From assembly GCF_001305965.1 (NCBI RefSeq), contig NZ_JXQC01000003.1:1727633-1791632 (forward strand): 64,000 nt of DNA, given 5' to 3'. Below the pieces are notes generated by a model. It saw nothing but the letters and a program-made list of their open reading frames with translations. It searched no databases and was not told where the DNA came from. This DNA comes from Erythrobacter sp. SG61-1L. Lineage in GTDB: Bacteria; Pseudomonadota; Alphaproteobacteria; Sphingomonadales; Sphingomonadaceae. The position numbers and the translations under genes are program-made. Of this stretch, positions 20,605 through 29,599 are shown piece after piece; the stretch's first letter is position 1, and each line of letters starts with the position of its first letter.

Positions 20605-21498
20605 TTAGGGCCGTGGCTCGACCTTGGAACTGCCCAACACTTCGTTGAGGAACGGAATCAATTCCTTTCCTGAACCCTCAGGCTCTGCAAGGAAGTAGGT
20701 ATTGCGGGCCTTGGGCAGGAACGCCGGCAGTTCCACGAAACGAGCATCCGTCCCCTGCTCCGCCAGCATCTGGGCCATCTTTGTCGACTGTTCCGTCGCC
20801 TCCTTGAAATCTTTCGAAGCCATGAAGAGGAAAGCCGGGGCATTCGGTTTTTGCACATGGGACGCGGCCGAAAAGCGGACGAGGCGCGCCTGATCCTTCC
20901 CGTAAATCCTGCTATACCAGTTCTTCAGATAATCGCTTTCTGCCGCCTGTGCGGGAAGATCGAATGCTTTGCTTTCGGGAATCACTGCCGCCCTGACGGA
21001 ATCGAACGGTATGCCCGCAGAAGTCAGGAATTCGGGATCGGTTGCCAACAGTGCGGCTGTCTGACCGCCGAACAATGCCGTATTTTCAGGATCAATGTTC
21101 AGTTCCGCAGCGTGATCCCGCAGATAGGAGATTCCATCGGTGAAATTACCGATCGTCTCTTCCGGCTTGGGCCAAGGCGCATTCACATTCGGCAGAACCG
21201 CAAGAGCGTATCCTGCTTCCACAAGGCGATAAGGAAACCAGTCGCTACCCACACCTCCGAGCGCGATGACCACAGGGTGTGGCCCGGGAGACTTCGGGGT
21301 GAAAAACGTGATCTTCTGCCAGTGTTTCTTCCCGTATTTCTTATATTTAGGATAGACTGGCGGCGGTTCGAAATAGCTCTTCGGCCGCTCCCATGGCTTG
21401 AGAAACTGGGTTGCAACCCGCTCCGTCTCGGTCTGTGCGCTCACTCCCGTCAACGCGATGCTGCCCGCACATAACGCCAAAAGCCCCCTATACTGCAT
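20605..21498 (-). CDS. Secreted alpha/beta-hydrolase-like protein lacking the usual serine nucleophile
   Basis: 297 residues with a signal peptide (MQYRGLLALCAGSIALTGVSA). The body reads like an alpha/beta hydrolase: a first strand and oxyanion loop in PHPVVIALGGVGSDWFPYRLVEAGY, a nucleophile-elbow position in ENTALFGGQTAALLA, and a late APAFLFMASKDFKEAT where the acid usually lies. The elbow should be G-x-S-x-G but reads GGQTA, so the serine is absent and the protein may be non-catalytic. The ATG at 21498 has GGGGAGTG before it. It begins 2 bp after the stop of the gene at 21501, so the two are one operon. Confidence 0.6.
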   Translation of the reverse strand: MQYRGLLALCAGSIALTGVSAQTETERVATQFLKPWERPKSYFEPPPVYPKYKKYGKKHWQKITFFTPKSPGPHPVVIALGGVGSDWFPYRLVEAGYALAVLPNVNAPWPKPEETIGNFTDGISYLRDHAAELNIDPENTALFGGQTAALLATDPEFLTSAGIPFDSVRAAVIPESKAFDLPAQAAESDYLKNWYSRIYGKDQARLVRFSAASHVQKPNAPAFLFMASKDFKEATEQSTKMAQMLAEQGTDARFVELPAFLPKARNTYFLAEPEGSGKELIPFLNEVLGSSKVEPRP

Positions 21499-21500
21499 TC

Positions 21501-22520
21501 TCACTCCCCGCCCCGCTCCCGCCGGTATTCCGCATAACGCGGGCTGGTGGACAGGATATAGCCGCGCACCAGCGTATTGCCTTCGTGGCAGGCATATTCG
21601 AACGGCTGGTAGCTGTCGTCGCGCCGCCAGGGGAAGCCCATCTTGAAGGGCTGGGCCAGCACTTCCGGGTCCTCGATCCAGGCTTCGTAATAGATCTGGT
21701 CCGGCGAGACGGGAGTGAAGCGTTCCACCATGCTCATGGAGGTGCTGGTGGGCACCGGCTGATTGGTCGGCCCCACGATCACCATCGGCACCTTGCCGTT
21801 GAAATTGCGCGTTTCCACCACCAGCGTATCGCCATCCCAATGCCCGCGGGAAGAGCCGAGCCAGGGGCGCAGCGCGCCGGGCAATTGCGGCGTGCCGTCC
21901 ACCGGGATGATCCGCGTTTCATGCACCAGCTCCAGATTGATCACCACATATCCGGGCGACTGGAAGATGCGCACGCCATTATTGTAGGGGAACGGGATCA
22001 TGCTGGAAGGCAGGCCGCGCGTGATGCAGTGATCGAGCGAGTTGAAATCGTCCAGCCCGTCGAATTCCTTTTCCGACCAGCTGCTTTTCATCCCCGCCGC
22101 CCGGCGCTGGCCTTCCTCGTTCATATGGATGCGGCCATCGGCGGGTTCGACGATCAGCGATGTCTGGCGCAGGGCGCGCCCTCTTTCGAACCAATTGCCG
22201 GAACCCAGCTTGTTGGCCTGATCTTCCTGATCGGCCAGCCCGCGCAATTGGGTGGCGGTTTCATCCGCCTGCTGGAATTCCTCCTCGGTCATCAGCTTGC
22301 GCGTGCCGAAACGGGGGGAACGTTGCATCGGCGTATTGCCGAGATCGAGCGGCCATGTCCCGCGCAGGTCCGGATCGCCCCATGATGTACGCGGCACTTT
22401 CCACCCGGCCTGCTTGGCGGGCGGCACGCCCACTTCCTCCTCGCTCTGCTGGGCAAGGGCCGGAACGCCCGCCGCAAGGCTGGCGAATGCAAGCAATGTA
22501 ACCAGTGTCCTGCCAGACAT
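21501..22520 (-). CDS. Secreted protein of unknown function (conserved sphingomonad type)
   Basis: 339 residues with a clear signal peptide (SGRTLVTLLAFASLAAGVPALAQ). The mature protein has PDLRGTWPLD (about residue 50), CITRGLPSSMIPFPYNNG (about 170), and GHWDGDTLVVETRNFNG (about 230). I recognise this pattern from many uncharacterised exported proteins of sphingomonads and acidobacteria, but know no function. No enzyme motif is visible. It is first in a two-gene operon with the hydrolase-like gene and divergent from a secreted amidohydrolase. GGGGAGAGTGCC precedes the ATG at 22520; a longer frame to 22649 lacks a signal peptide. Confidence 0.65.
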   Translation of the reverse strand: MSGRTLVTLLAFASLAAGVPALAQQSEEEVGVPPAKQAGWKVPRTSWGDPDLRGTWPLDLGNTPMQRSPRFGTRKLMTEEEFQQADETATQLRGLADQEDQANKLGSGNWFERGRALRQTSLIVEPADGRIHMNEEGQRRAAGMKSSWSEKEFDGLDDFNSLDHCITRGLPSSMIPFPYNNGVRIFQSPGYVVINLELVHETRIIPVDGTPQLPGALRPWLGSSRGHWDGDTLVVETRNFNGKVPMVIVGPTNQPVPTSTSMSMVERFTPVSPDQIYYEAWIEDPEVLAQPFKMGFPWRRDDSYQPFEYACHEGNTLVRGYILSTSPRYAEYRRERGGE

Positions 22521-22675
22521 GGCACTCTCCCCTTTTGTTTTGCCGGGGAGCTTAACCGAAATCCGGGGGGAGCCAAGCGCATTTGACAAAGTCCAAAATG
22601 CCCGCAGCGCATGCTTTGTTGAACAGTCGTAAAATAACTGGCCCTGCACGGCACTTCGCGATAGCCTCCGCCTTC

Positions 22676-23956
22676 ATGAAGCACAGCATTCTGGCGCTTG
22701 CCGCATCCGCCCTGCCCTTCCTCGCTTCCCCGGCTGCCGCCCAGCCGCTCTACGTGGCCGCGGGCAAGCTGCTGGATGTCGAAAGCGGGCAGGAACTTTC
22801 CGGCCAGTGCATCCTGACCGATGCGGGCAAGATCGTGCGGATCGAAGCCTGCGGGGCCACCCCTGCCGGGGCCGAGAAAGTGGACTGGAGCGCCTATACG
22901 GTGCTGCCCGGCCTGATCGACCTGCACACGCATCTGGCGGACGTTACCGAAAGCGCGGACACTGCCGCCCCGATCAAGACATCGCCCCCGGCCACGGCCC
23001 TGCTGGGCGCGAACCATGCCTGGACCACTCTGCTGGCGGGCTTCACCACCGTGCGCGACGTGGGCACCTATCGCGGGCTGACCGACGTTGCCCTGCGCGA
23101 CGGGATCGAGGCTGGCTGGGTGCCCGGCCCGCGCATGTTCGTGGCTGGCGGCTATATCACCACGCCCGGCGGCGGGGGCGAGCTGAACGGCGTGATGCCG
23201 AACGACCAGCTTCCGCCGGACATGCGGCTGGGCGTATCTTCCACGCCTGAAGAAACGCGGCAGAAGGCGGAATATCTGTTCGACCATGGGGTCGATTTCC
23301 TCAAGCTGATCGCCACCGGCGCCGTGCTGGCGCTCAACACCGATGTGAACGCCCCGGAATTGACGGAAGACCAGATGCGCGCCGCGGTGGAAGTGGCGAA
23401 GGCCCACGGTTCCTACGCCACGGCCCATGCCCATGGCGCCGAAGGGCTGAAGGCCGCGATCCGCGCCGGGGCCCATTCCATCGAACATGCCAGCCTGATC
23501 GACGATGAAGGGCTGCAGATGGCCAAGGACAAGGGCGTCTGGCTGGTGATGGACGTGTTCAACGGCGATTATATCGACGAGACCGGCACGGCCGAGGGCT
23601 GGCCCGAGGAAGCCCTGCAGAAGAACCGCGACACCACCCTTGCCCAGCGCGAACGCTTCGCCAAGGCCGTGAAGATGGGGGTGAAGATCGGATATGGCAC
23701 CGATGCCGGCGTCTATCCCCACGGCATGAATGCGCGCCAGTTCGCCTATATGGTCAAATGGGGGATGAGTCCGCTGCAGGCCATCCGCTCCGCCACGGTG
23801 GATGCGGCCACGCTGATGGGCAAGGAAGCGGAATTCGGCACTATCGCGCCGGGCAAGTCGGCGGATATCATCGCGGTGCAGGGCGATCCGCTGCAGGATG
23901 TGCGGGTGCTGGAAAGCGTGAGCGGGGTTATCAAGGAAGGCGTGCGGTATAAGTAG
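22676..23956 (+). CDS. Secreted metal-dependent amidohydrolase (imidazolonepropionase/prolidase-like)
   Basis: 426 residues starting with a signal peptide (KHSILALAASALPFLASPAAA), so periplasmic. Metal motifs are DLHTHLAD (about residue 80), KLIATGA (lysine, about 210), AHAHG (about 250), IEHASL (about 270) and GTDAGVYPHG (about 345). This is the pattern of the amidohydrolase group that includes Xaa-Pro/Xaa-Arg dipeptidases. It probably hydrolyses an N-acyl amino acid or dipeptide; the exact substrate cannot be read. The ATG at 22676 gives the signal peptide; an earlier in-frame ATG at 22583 does not. Confidence 0.8.
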   Translation: MKHSILALAASALPFLASPAAAQPLYVAAGKLLDVESGQELSGQCILTDAGKIVRIEACGATPAGAEKVDWSAYTVLPGLIDLHTHLADVTESADTAAPIKTSPPATALLGANHAWTTLLAGFTTVRDVGTYRGLTDVALRDGIEAGWVPGPRMFVAGGYITTPGGGGELNGVMPNDQLPPDMRLGVSSTPEETRQKAEYLFDHGVDFLKLIATGAVLALNTDVNAPELTEDQMRAAVEVAKAHGSYATAHAHGAEGLKAAIRAGAHSIEHASLIDDEGLQMAKDKGVWLVMDVFNGDYIDETGTAEGWPEEALQKNRDTTLAQRERFAKAVKMGVKIGYGTDAGVYPHGMNARQFAYMVKWGMSPLQAIRSATVDAATLMGKEAEFGTIAPGKSADIIAVQGDPLQDVRVLESVSGVIKEGVRYK

Positions 23957-23972
23957 GGGTAGCTCGCCCGCT

Positions 23973-24046
23973 TTCGTCATTCCCGCGAAAGCGGGAACCC
24001 AGTTCGACGGTTGCTGCTGGGTTCCCGCTTTCGCGGGAATGACGAA
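23973..24046. repeat. Palindromic intergenic repeat, family B, long paired form
   Basis: Two perfect 30-bp arms (23973-24002 and 24017-24046) surround a 14-nt centre. Each arm itself contains the smaller CCCGC-GAAA-GCGGG hairpin, so either one long cruciform or two short hairpins can form. It follows the amidohydrolase stop by 16 bp. The 319-bp gap 23957-24275 contains only this and the next repeat. Confidence 0.88.
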
Positions 24047-24081
24047 GATGGAAACGCACCACTCCAACCCACCCACACCCG

Positions 24082-24188
24082 CTCATCCTGAGCCTGTCGA
24101 AGGACACGGGAAAGGGTTGGGCTGGGCACCTATCAACCAGCGCTCGAGGCAAGTGCCAGCGCGCGTCCTTCGACAGGCTCAGGACGAG
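24082..24188. repeat. Palindromic intergenic repeat, family A, paired form
   Basis: TCCTGAGCCTGTCGAAGGAC (arm 24082-24105) faces its near-perfect complement at 24165-24188, with one mismatch in 24 bp and a 59-nt centre. It is the clearest copy of the family also seen at 5784 and 53648. Confidence 0.85.
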
Positions 24189-24275
24189 CGGGGTTTGTGA
24201 GCACTGGGCCTCACTGGCCGACCCACCCTCAAAAACCATTTTCCTACATCGCCAAAATCTGCCCTAGACTGGCGG

Positions 24276-24815
24276 ATGAAGCATTATCCCCGCAGATCGC
24301 CCCGCCGCGCCCGCCATGCACGGGTTCCGGCCTTCTCCCCCGTGCCGCTGCGCGCGCGTGCCGATGGCTGGACGCCTGCCCGGCAGGCTGCCTTCCTTGC
24401 CGCTCTGGCCATCACGCGCTGCGTCGCCAAGGCCGCGCAGCGCGTGAAGATGGCGCGGGAGACGGCCTATCGCCTGCGGGCAAGGCCCGGTGCGGACAGC
24501 TTTGCCGCCGCATGGGATGCCGTGCTGCGCCGCAGGCTGCGCGGCGCGCCGGAGGGCGGCAGGCGGAAGGTCACAATCGAGGAACGCGTGCAGCGCGCCC
24601 TGTTCGGCCTGCTGAAACCGGTGACCTATCGCGGGCAGCATGTCGGCACGATGCGCAAGGCGGACAATTCCGCGCTTCTGGGCCATCTGGCACGGCTTGA
24701 CCGGGCCTCGCTTCCGCCCCGCGACGGGGGCGGAAGGTCACAGGGTTTCGCGGGCCTTTCCGCGTCACCCTTGCCCGGACTTGGTGGCGCCTCCGTTCAG
24801 AGGAACCGGCCGTAA
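24276..24815 (+). CDS. Small basic protein with a probable helix-turn-helix, unknown function
   Basis: 179 residues, arginine-rich. The segment WTPARQAAFLAALAITRCVAKAAQRVKMARETAYRLRARPG (about residues 32-72) looks like a helix-turn-helix of the kind seen in terminase small subunits and related DNA-binding proteins. The rest (IEERVQRALFGLLKPVTYRGQ) has no known motif. Similar proteins are frequent in sphingomonad genomes. Its end overlaps the convergent flavoprotein gene by 19 bp. Function unknown; DNA binding is inference. Confidence 0.6.
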   Translation: MKHYPRRSPRRARHARVPAFSPVPLRARADGWTPARQAAFLAALAITRCVAKAAQRVKMARETAYRLRARPGADSFAAAWDAVLRRRLRGAPEGGRRKVTIEERVQRALFGLLKPVTYRGQHVGTMRKADNSALLGHLARLDRASLPPRDGGGRSQGFAGLSASPLPGLGGASVQRNRP

Positions 24816-26398
24816 CCGCCCTTGTCGCCGATCACCACCTGCGCGCAATTATGGCCCGGCGCGCCGGTCACCCCGCCGCCCGGATGAGTGCCCGCGCCGC
24901 ACATATAGAGGCCCTTGATCGGCCCGCGATAGGAACCATGGCCCAGCACCGGACGGGCCGACCACAATTGGTCGAGGCTCATATTGCCATGCATGATGTC
25001 CCCGCCGATCAGGCCGAACTTGCGTTCAAGGTCCAGCGGCGAATGAATCTGGCGGGCGATAACGCTGGCCCTGAAGCCCGGCGCATGGGCTTCCACCGTA
25101 TCGATGATGCAGTCCGCCGCGGCTTCCCGCTCGTCGTCCCAGCTGCGGCCATCGGGCAGTTCGGGCGCGAATTGCTGGCAGAACAGGCTGGCCACATGCT
25201 GCCCTTCGGGCGCCAGCGTCGGGTCCACGGTGGAAGGGATCAGCATTTCCACGATCGGCTTCTTCGACCAGCCGTAACGCTTCGCATCGAGGAAGGCCTC
25301 GTCCATGTAATCCAGCGTCGGTGCCAGGATAATGCCGGACTGGTGATGCTCCCCCACACCCGGCAGGCAAGTGAAGTTGGGCAGTTCGGACAGGGCCACA
25401 TTCATGCGGAACGTGCCCGAACCGGCCTTGAAGCCCTTCATCCTTCGGCGGAATTCCAGCGTCAGGTCAGACGGGGCGACCAGCCGGTCATAAAGCAGAC
25501 GCGGGCCGACATTGGCGATCACGCGGGATGCTGCGATTTCCTCGCCGCTTTCGAGCCGCACGCCAGCCGCCTTCTCGCCATCCACCAACACTTGCGCCAC
25601 GGGGCTTTCGAGGCTGATCTCCACCCCGCAGGCCTCGCAGACCTTGGCCATGATCTGGGTGATCTGGCCCATGCCGCCCACCGAATGGCCCCATGCGCCC
25701 TTCTTGCCGTTCACTTCACCGAAGACGTGGTGCAGCAACACATAGGCGCTGCCCGGCGTATCGGGCGAAGCGTAATTGCCCACCACAGCGTCAAACCCGA
25801 AGGCGGCCTTCACGGCCTCGCTCTCAAACCAGCTGTCCAGGAAGCTGCGGGCGGATTTGGTGAACAGGTCCAGCACGTCGCGCTTCTGGCTGAGCGTGAG
25901 CTTGGCCAGCCCCCTGCCCTGCAGGGCGCCGTCGATCAGGGTGCGGAAGCCTTCGCCGACATTTGGCGGGGATTTCAGCGCAAGGCCGCGCAGCACTTCG
26001 GCCACGGTTTCCAGCGCATCGTAATAATCGGGCAGGACATTGGCATCATGTTCGGAAAACTTGCGAAACTCCGCCTGCGTCCGTTCCAGCCCGCCGCCCA
26101 GCTTCAGATAGTCGCCATCTTCCTGCGGCAGGAAATTGGAGATCGGCCGTTCGATCACGCGATAGCCATGATCTTCCAGCCGCATGTCGCGGATGACCTT
26201 GGGCTGCAGCAGGCTGACAGTGTAGCTGGCCACCGAATTGCGGAAGCCGGGGTGGAACTCCTCGGTCACCGCCGCGCCGCCCACTACGTTGCGTCGCTCC
26301 ACAATGCGCACCTTCAGCCCCGCCTGGGCGAGATAGAAGGCACAGGTCAGGCCATTATGGCCCGCGCCGATGATGACGGCATCGTAACGCTTGGTCAT
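24797..26398 (-). CDS. FAD-dependent oxidoreductase, phytoene-desaturase/PYROXD2-like
   Basis: 533 residues. The N-terminal dinucleotide-binding motif is VIIGAGHNGLTCAFYLAQAGLKVRIVER, and the C-terminal FAD-contact block is YMCGAGTHPGGGVTGAPGHNCA (about residue 500). The pattern is that of CrtI-like oxidoreductases in the PYROXD2 branch, which are not carotenoid enzymes in most bacteria. It lies 24 bp downstream of the Rieske oxygenase on the same strand, so they likely share a transcript. It may oxidise the product or substrate of that oxygenase, but the substrate is unknown. Confidence 0.8.
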   Translation of the reverse strand: MTKRYDAVIIGAGHNGLTCAFYLAQAGLKVRIVERRNVVGGAAVTEEFHPGFRNSVASYTVSLLQPKVIRDMRLEDHGYRVIERPISNFLPQEDGDYLKLGGGLERTQAEFRKFSEHDANVLPDYYDALETVAEVLRGLALKSPPNVGEGFRTLIDGALQGRGLAKLTLSQKRDVLDLFTKSARSFLDSWFESEAVKAAFGFDAVVGNYASPDTPGSAYVLLHHVFGEVNGKKGAWGHSVGGMGQITQIMAKVCEACGVEISLESPVAQVLVDGEKAAGVRLESGEEIAASRVIANVGPRLLYDRLVAPSDLTLEFRRRMKGFKAGSGTFRMNVALSELPNFTCLPGVGEHHQSGIILAPTLDYMDEAFLDAKRYGWSKKPIVEMLIPSTVDPTLAPEGQHVASLFCQQFAPELPDGRSWDDEREAAADCIIDTVEAHAPGFRASVIARQIHSPLDLERKFGLIGGDIMHGNMSLDQLWSARPVLGHGSYRGPIKGLYMCGAGTHPGGGVTGAPGHNCAQVVIGDKGGYGRFL

Positions 26399-26422
26399 TC
26401 GCTTCTCCGTAGGGTGCCGGCT

Positions 26423-27592
26423 TTACCGGGCGTAGCTCCAGCCTCGTTCGGGCTGCTGTTCGAGGCGGGCCTCGGGGATGATGTCACGCATGCGGGCGCA
26501 GAAATGGCGCAGGCACACTTCCTTGTCGGACAGCGGGCCCATGGAGAAGCTGCGCGAGCTCATCCCTTCCTGCACGCGGGTGATCAGGGCAGTGTCTTCC
26601 GCATTCACCAGCCGGTTGATGCGCCAGTTGAGATAGCGCGCGGCGCGCATTTCCCGCCGGTCATCGTCCAGCACATAGCTGATTTCGCGGATCAGGCTGG
26701 TGGTGGGACTGATGGGCAGCCACTGCATGAAGTCCACCTGATCGGGGTAGATGTCGAACGCCACGTTCGGCCAGAGCTTGAAATAGAGCCAGTGGCGCTG
26801 GTTCGCTTCCGGCAAATGCGGCACGGGCGGCAGCAGGCGCTGATAGAACCGTTCGGACCAATTGTCCGAAGGGCGTTCCTCCATATCGCCCCACATGCGA
26901 TCCACATGGGTGCTGGCTTCCACGCCATAGCTCTTGCCGAACAGCCGGGTGAGGCCGGGATGGGCCACCGGGATGTGCAGGCCATCGGAGTAATTATCGC
27001 CGATATTCTTCCAGTTCACATCGCGCGGACGCATCGTCACACGGCCAAGCGCCTTCAGTTCCTCAAAACGATAGGGCGCAACCATCGCTTCGTAAGGGGC
27101 CATCATGTTTGCGACCGAAGGGCCCTCGTCTTTGAGACGGACGAAAATGAAGCCGCGCCAGATTTCCATGCTCACCGGCGCGAGGCCGTGGCGGCTCTTG
27201 TCGAGGCCGGGATAGGAAGGGCTGTCGGGCACGCCGGTCAGCTTGCCGTCCAGTTCGTAAACCCATGCGTGATAGGGGCAGACCAGCTTCTTCGCACAGC
27301 CGCTCGATCCATCGACAATGCGCGATCCGCGATGGCGGCACACATTGGTGAAGGCGCGCACCTGCCCATCCTTGCCGCGCACCACGATCACACTTTCCCC
27401 GATATAATCGAGGCCGTGCCAATCGCCGGTATTCGGAATGTCGCTTTCATGGCAGACCACCTGCCATGACGATGCAAACACGCGTTCCTTCTCCAGCTCG
27501 AAGAATTCCTGATCGTGATAGGTCCAGGCAGGCAGGCTCCAGCCTTCCAGCGGATCGTCATTACGGCTTTGATCGAGGGAGAGAGTTGCCAT
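26423..27592 (-). CDS. Rieske-type ring-hydroxylating oxygenase, alpha subunit
   Basis: 389 residues. The Rieske [2Fe-2S] ligands are in CRHRGSR (about residue 84) and CPYHAWVY (about 105). The mononuclear iron site follows in NIGDNYSDGLHIPVAHPG (His about residues 205 and 210). The domain pattern resembles choline/carnitine monooxygenase and stachydrine demethylase-like proteins as much as aromatic dioxygenases. The ATG at 27592 has GGAAGG 6-11 bp upstream; the frame runs far beyond it, but only as antisense of the TetR gene. It is divergent from TetR across an operator and needs a reductase encoded elsewhere. Confidence 0.85.
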   Translation of the reverse strand: MATLSLDQSRNDDPLEGWSLPAWTYHDQEFFELEKERVFASSWQVVCHESDIPNTGDWHGLDYIGESVIVVRGKDGQVRAFTNVCRHRGSRIVDGSSGCAKKLVCPYHAWVYELDGKLTGVPDSPSYPGLDKSRHGLAPVSMEIWRGFIFVRLKDEGPSVANMMAPYEAMVAPYRFEELKALGRVTMRPRDVNWKNIGDNYSDGLHIPVAHPGLTRLFGKSYGVEASTHVDRMWGDMEERPSDNWSERFYQRLLPPVPHLPEANQRHWLYFKLWPNVAFDIYPDQVDFMQWLPISPTTSLIREISYVLDDDRREMRAARYLNWRINRLVNAEDTALITRVQEGMSSRSFSMGPLSDKEVCLRHFCARMRDIIPEARLEQQPERGWSYAR

Positions 27593-27606
27593 GCCACCTT
27601 CCTTGC

Positions 27607-27620
27607 TATACGTTCGTATA
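27607..27620. promoter_or_regulatory. Palindromic operator between the Rieske oxygenase and TetR genes
   Basis: TATACGTTCGTATA consists of perfect 6-bp arms (TATACG/CGTATA) with a 2-bp centre, in a gap of only 36 bp between two divergent start codons. Its form and place are typical of a TetR-family autoregulatory operator. It is 14 bp from the oxygenase start and 8 bp from the TetR start, so binding would block both. Confidence 0.8.
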
Positions 27621-27628
27621 ACAAGCCT

Positions 27629-28228
27629 ATGAGTGCCCGGCAAGCCACATTCACCCGCGCCGCGCCCGATGAACGCCGGCAGAGCCTGATCGAGGCGACG
27701 GCCCGCTGTCTGGCGGAAAAAGGCGCGGCGGGCGTATCGGTGCGGACCATCTGCGCAGAAGCGGGCGTCTCCCCCGGCCTGCTGCGCCACTATTTCGCGG
27801 GCGTGTCCGATGCGATCGCGGAAACCTATCGCTGGACCGGGCGCCAGATCGCCGATGCGCTGGAAGCCGCAGTGGCGGATGCCCGAGCCGATCCGCGCAC
27901 AAGGCTGCTGGCCTATCTCACCGCCAGTTTCCGCCCGCCCATTGCCTCGCCCGAATTGCTGGCCAGCTATGTCGCCTTCTGGAGCCTGACCCGCAGCGAT
28001 CCGGCCATCGCCGGCGTCCGGGCAGAGGTCTATGGCGATTTCCGCGCCGGGCTGGAGGGGTTGATCCGCGAATACCGCCCCGCCCTGCCCGATACGCGGC
28101 TGGCCTCCGTCGCGCTCACGGCGCTGATCGACGGGCTGTGGCTGGAACTCTCGCTGGGCGATGCGCCCTTCACCCGATCCGAGGCGGAGGAACTGGCGGA
28201 AAAGTGGCTGGACAGTTTGCTGGGGTAG
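27629..28228 (+). CDS. TetR-family transcriptional regulator
   Basis: 199 residues. The N-terminal helix-turn-helix reads CLAEKGAAGVSVRTICAEAGVSPGLLRHYF (about residues 25-55), close to the BetI type. The C-terminal ligand domain ends LIDGLWLELSLGD. It probably represses itself and the divergent oxygenase-flavoprotein operon. The ATG at 27629 has no clear ribosome binding site, which suggests a leaderless or weakly translated mRNA. The inducer is unknown; a quaternary amine or aromatic acid would fit the oxygenase type. Confidence 0.88.
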   Translation: MSARQATFTRAAPDERRQSLIEATARCLAEKGAAGVSVRTICAEAGVSPGLLRHYFAGVSDAIAETYRWTGRQIADALEAAVADARADPRTRLLAYLTASFRPPIASPELLASYVAFWSLTRSDPAIAGVRAEVYGDFRAGLEGLIREYRPALPDTRLASVALTALIDGLWLELSLGDAPFTRSEAEELAEKWLDSLLG

Positions 28229-28289
28229 AAAACCCTCTCTCAACGCCCGCTCAGGATGGCGGCCTTGGTGGGTGCCGCAATGGCGCCCC

Positions 28290-29576
28290 TTAAGCCGCCC
28301 TTCCCTCCCGCCGGGACCACCACCAGACCGGCAAGCCCGCCAGCATCAGCACGAGGCTGAGCGCACTGGCCTCAACCCCGGCGCCCCACAGGGTCCAGAG
28401 CGAATAGGCAATCCCCACCACGGCAAAGGCGCGGGCGACGCCCAGCTTCAGGGCCGCCAGCGAGCAGGCGAGGTAGAGCCATAGCGTTGCGGAAGTGGCC
28501 AGCAGCAGCAGGAACTCGAACAGGCCCTGCATGGACTTGCTGGCATTCATCAGCACGAACAGGCTGGCCAGCACCGATGAGACAATCAGCGCCCTGCGCG
28601 GCGTGCCCCGCGCGTCGGTTGCGGCAAAGCGGCGCGGCAGCAATCCGCGCGATGCCATGTCGCGCGGCAATTCACCCTGCAACAGCACCCAGCCATTGAG
28701 CGCACCCACGCAGCTGATCACCGCAAACACCGCCACCGCCGCCGCTGGCCCCGGCGCCCAGTACCGCTCGACAAAAGTGGAAAACGGCGCGGGCGATGCA
28801 GCGGCTATGTCCGCCGGCAGCATCAGTGCGATGGCCGAACAGACCAGCAGATAGAGCACGCCCGTCAGCCCGGTGCCCCACAGCGTGGCGCGCGGAACAT
28901 TGACTTCCGGGTTCTCCACCCGCGCCGCGGCCAGGCTGGCGCATTCGAAGCCGAGCAATGCCCAGAGGGTGAGCGTCGCCGCCCCGCTCACCTGCCCGAA
29001 GCTGATCGCCTCTGGCTGATAGGGTGCGATCTCGCCGCCGCCGAACAGCAGCAATCCGCCCGCAATGGCAATCACCACCACCAGCGGCACGACCTTGAGC
29101 GCAAGGGTGACGATCTGGAAACCGCCCGCTGCCCGCGTGCCGCGCAGGTTGATCAGCGTCATCGCCCAAAGCAGTACCAGAGCCGCAATGGCGGGGCGCC
29201 CCGTCCCGGCGGACAGGGCAGGCACGATGCTGGAAAGATAGCTCACCGCCGCCACCGCAATGGCGACCACGGTGGTCCAGATCGAGACGAGATAAATCCA
29301 GCCGATCAGGAAGGCAGGCACTTCGCCAAAGGCTTCCTCGACGAAGCCGGTTGCCCCGCCCGCATGCGGCACGGCGCGGGTAAGGCGGGCAAGGAGAAAG
29401 GCGAGGACGAGCGCCCCGCCGATCGTGAAGATCCACCCGCCCACGGCATTCCAGCCATAGGGCGCGAGGCTTGCAGGCAGGAGGAAGACGCCCGAACCGA
29501 TCATGTTGCCCATGACCAGCGCGATGGCTGCCATCAGGCCGAGCTTGCGGCCCGGCCCCGGGCTATCCTGCGTCAT
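28290..29576 (-). CDS. APC-superfamily amino acid/polyamine permease (AdiC-like)
   Basis: 428 residues with about 12 transmembrane segments. The start LGLMAAIALVMGNMIGSGVFLLPASLAPYG carries the GSG(V/I)F motif of APC transporters of the basic amino acid/polyamine antiporter branch (AdiC, PotE, CadB). The later GGATGFVEEAFG is also typical. It sits at the inner membrane and probably takes up or exchanges an amino acid or amine. It lies 23 bp downstream of a TonB-receptor gene, hinting at outer- and inner-membrane uptake of one compound. Confidence 0.85.
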   Translation of the reverse strand: MTQDSPGPGRKLGLMAAIALVMGNMIGSGVFLLPASLAPYGWNAVGGWIFTIGGALVLAFLLARLTRAVPHAGGATGFVEEAFGEVPAFLIGWIYLVSIWTTVVAIAVAAVSYLSSIVPALSAGTGRPAIAALVLLWAMTLINLRGTRAAGGFQIVTLALKVVPLVVVIAIAGGLLLFGGGEIAPYQPEAISFGQVSGAATLTLWALLGFECASLAAARVENPEVNVPRATLWGTGLTGVLYLLVCSAIALMLPADIAAASPAPFSTFVERYWAPGPAAAVAVFAVISCVGALNGWVLLQGELPRDMASRGLLPRRFAATDARGTPRRALIVSSVLASLFVLMNASKSMQGLFEFLLLLATSATLWLYLACSLAALKLGVARAFAVVGIAYSLWTLWGAGVEASALSLVLMLAGLPVWWWSRREGRAA

Positions 29577-29599
29577 TCCCCCTTCCCGTTACGGCTGGA

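Noticed and set aside
24851-27469. An 872-codon plus-strand frame opposite the flavoprotein and Rieske genes
   Set aside because: It spans two well-supported minus-strand genes and has antisense composition.
27593-28243. Very long N-terminal extension of the Rieske oxygenase frame
   Set aside because: It is only the antisense of the TetR gene; the family start and ribosome binding site place the beginning at 27592.
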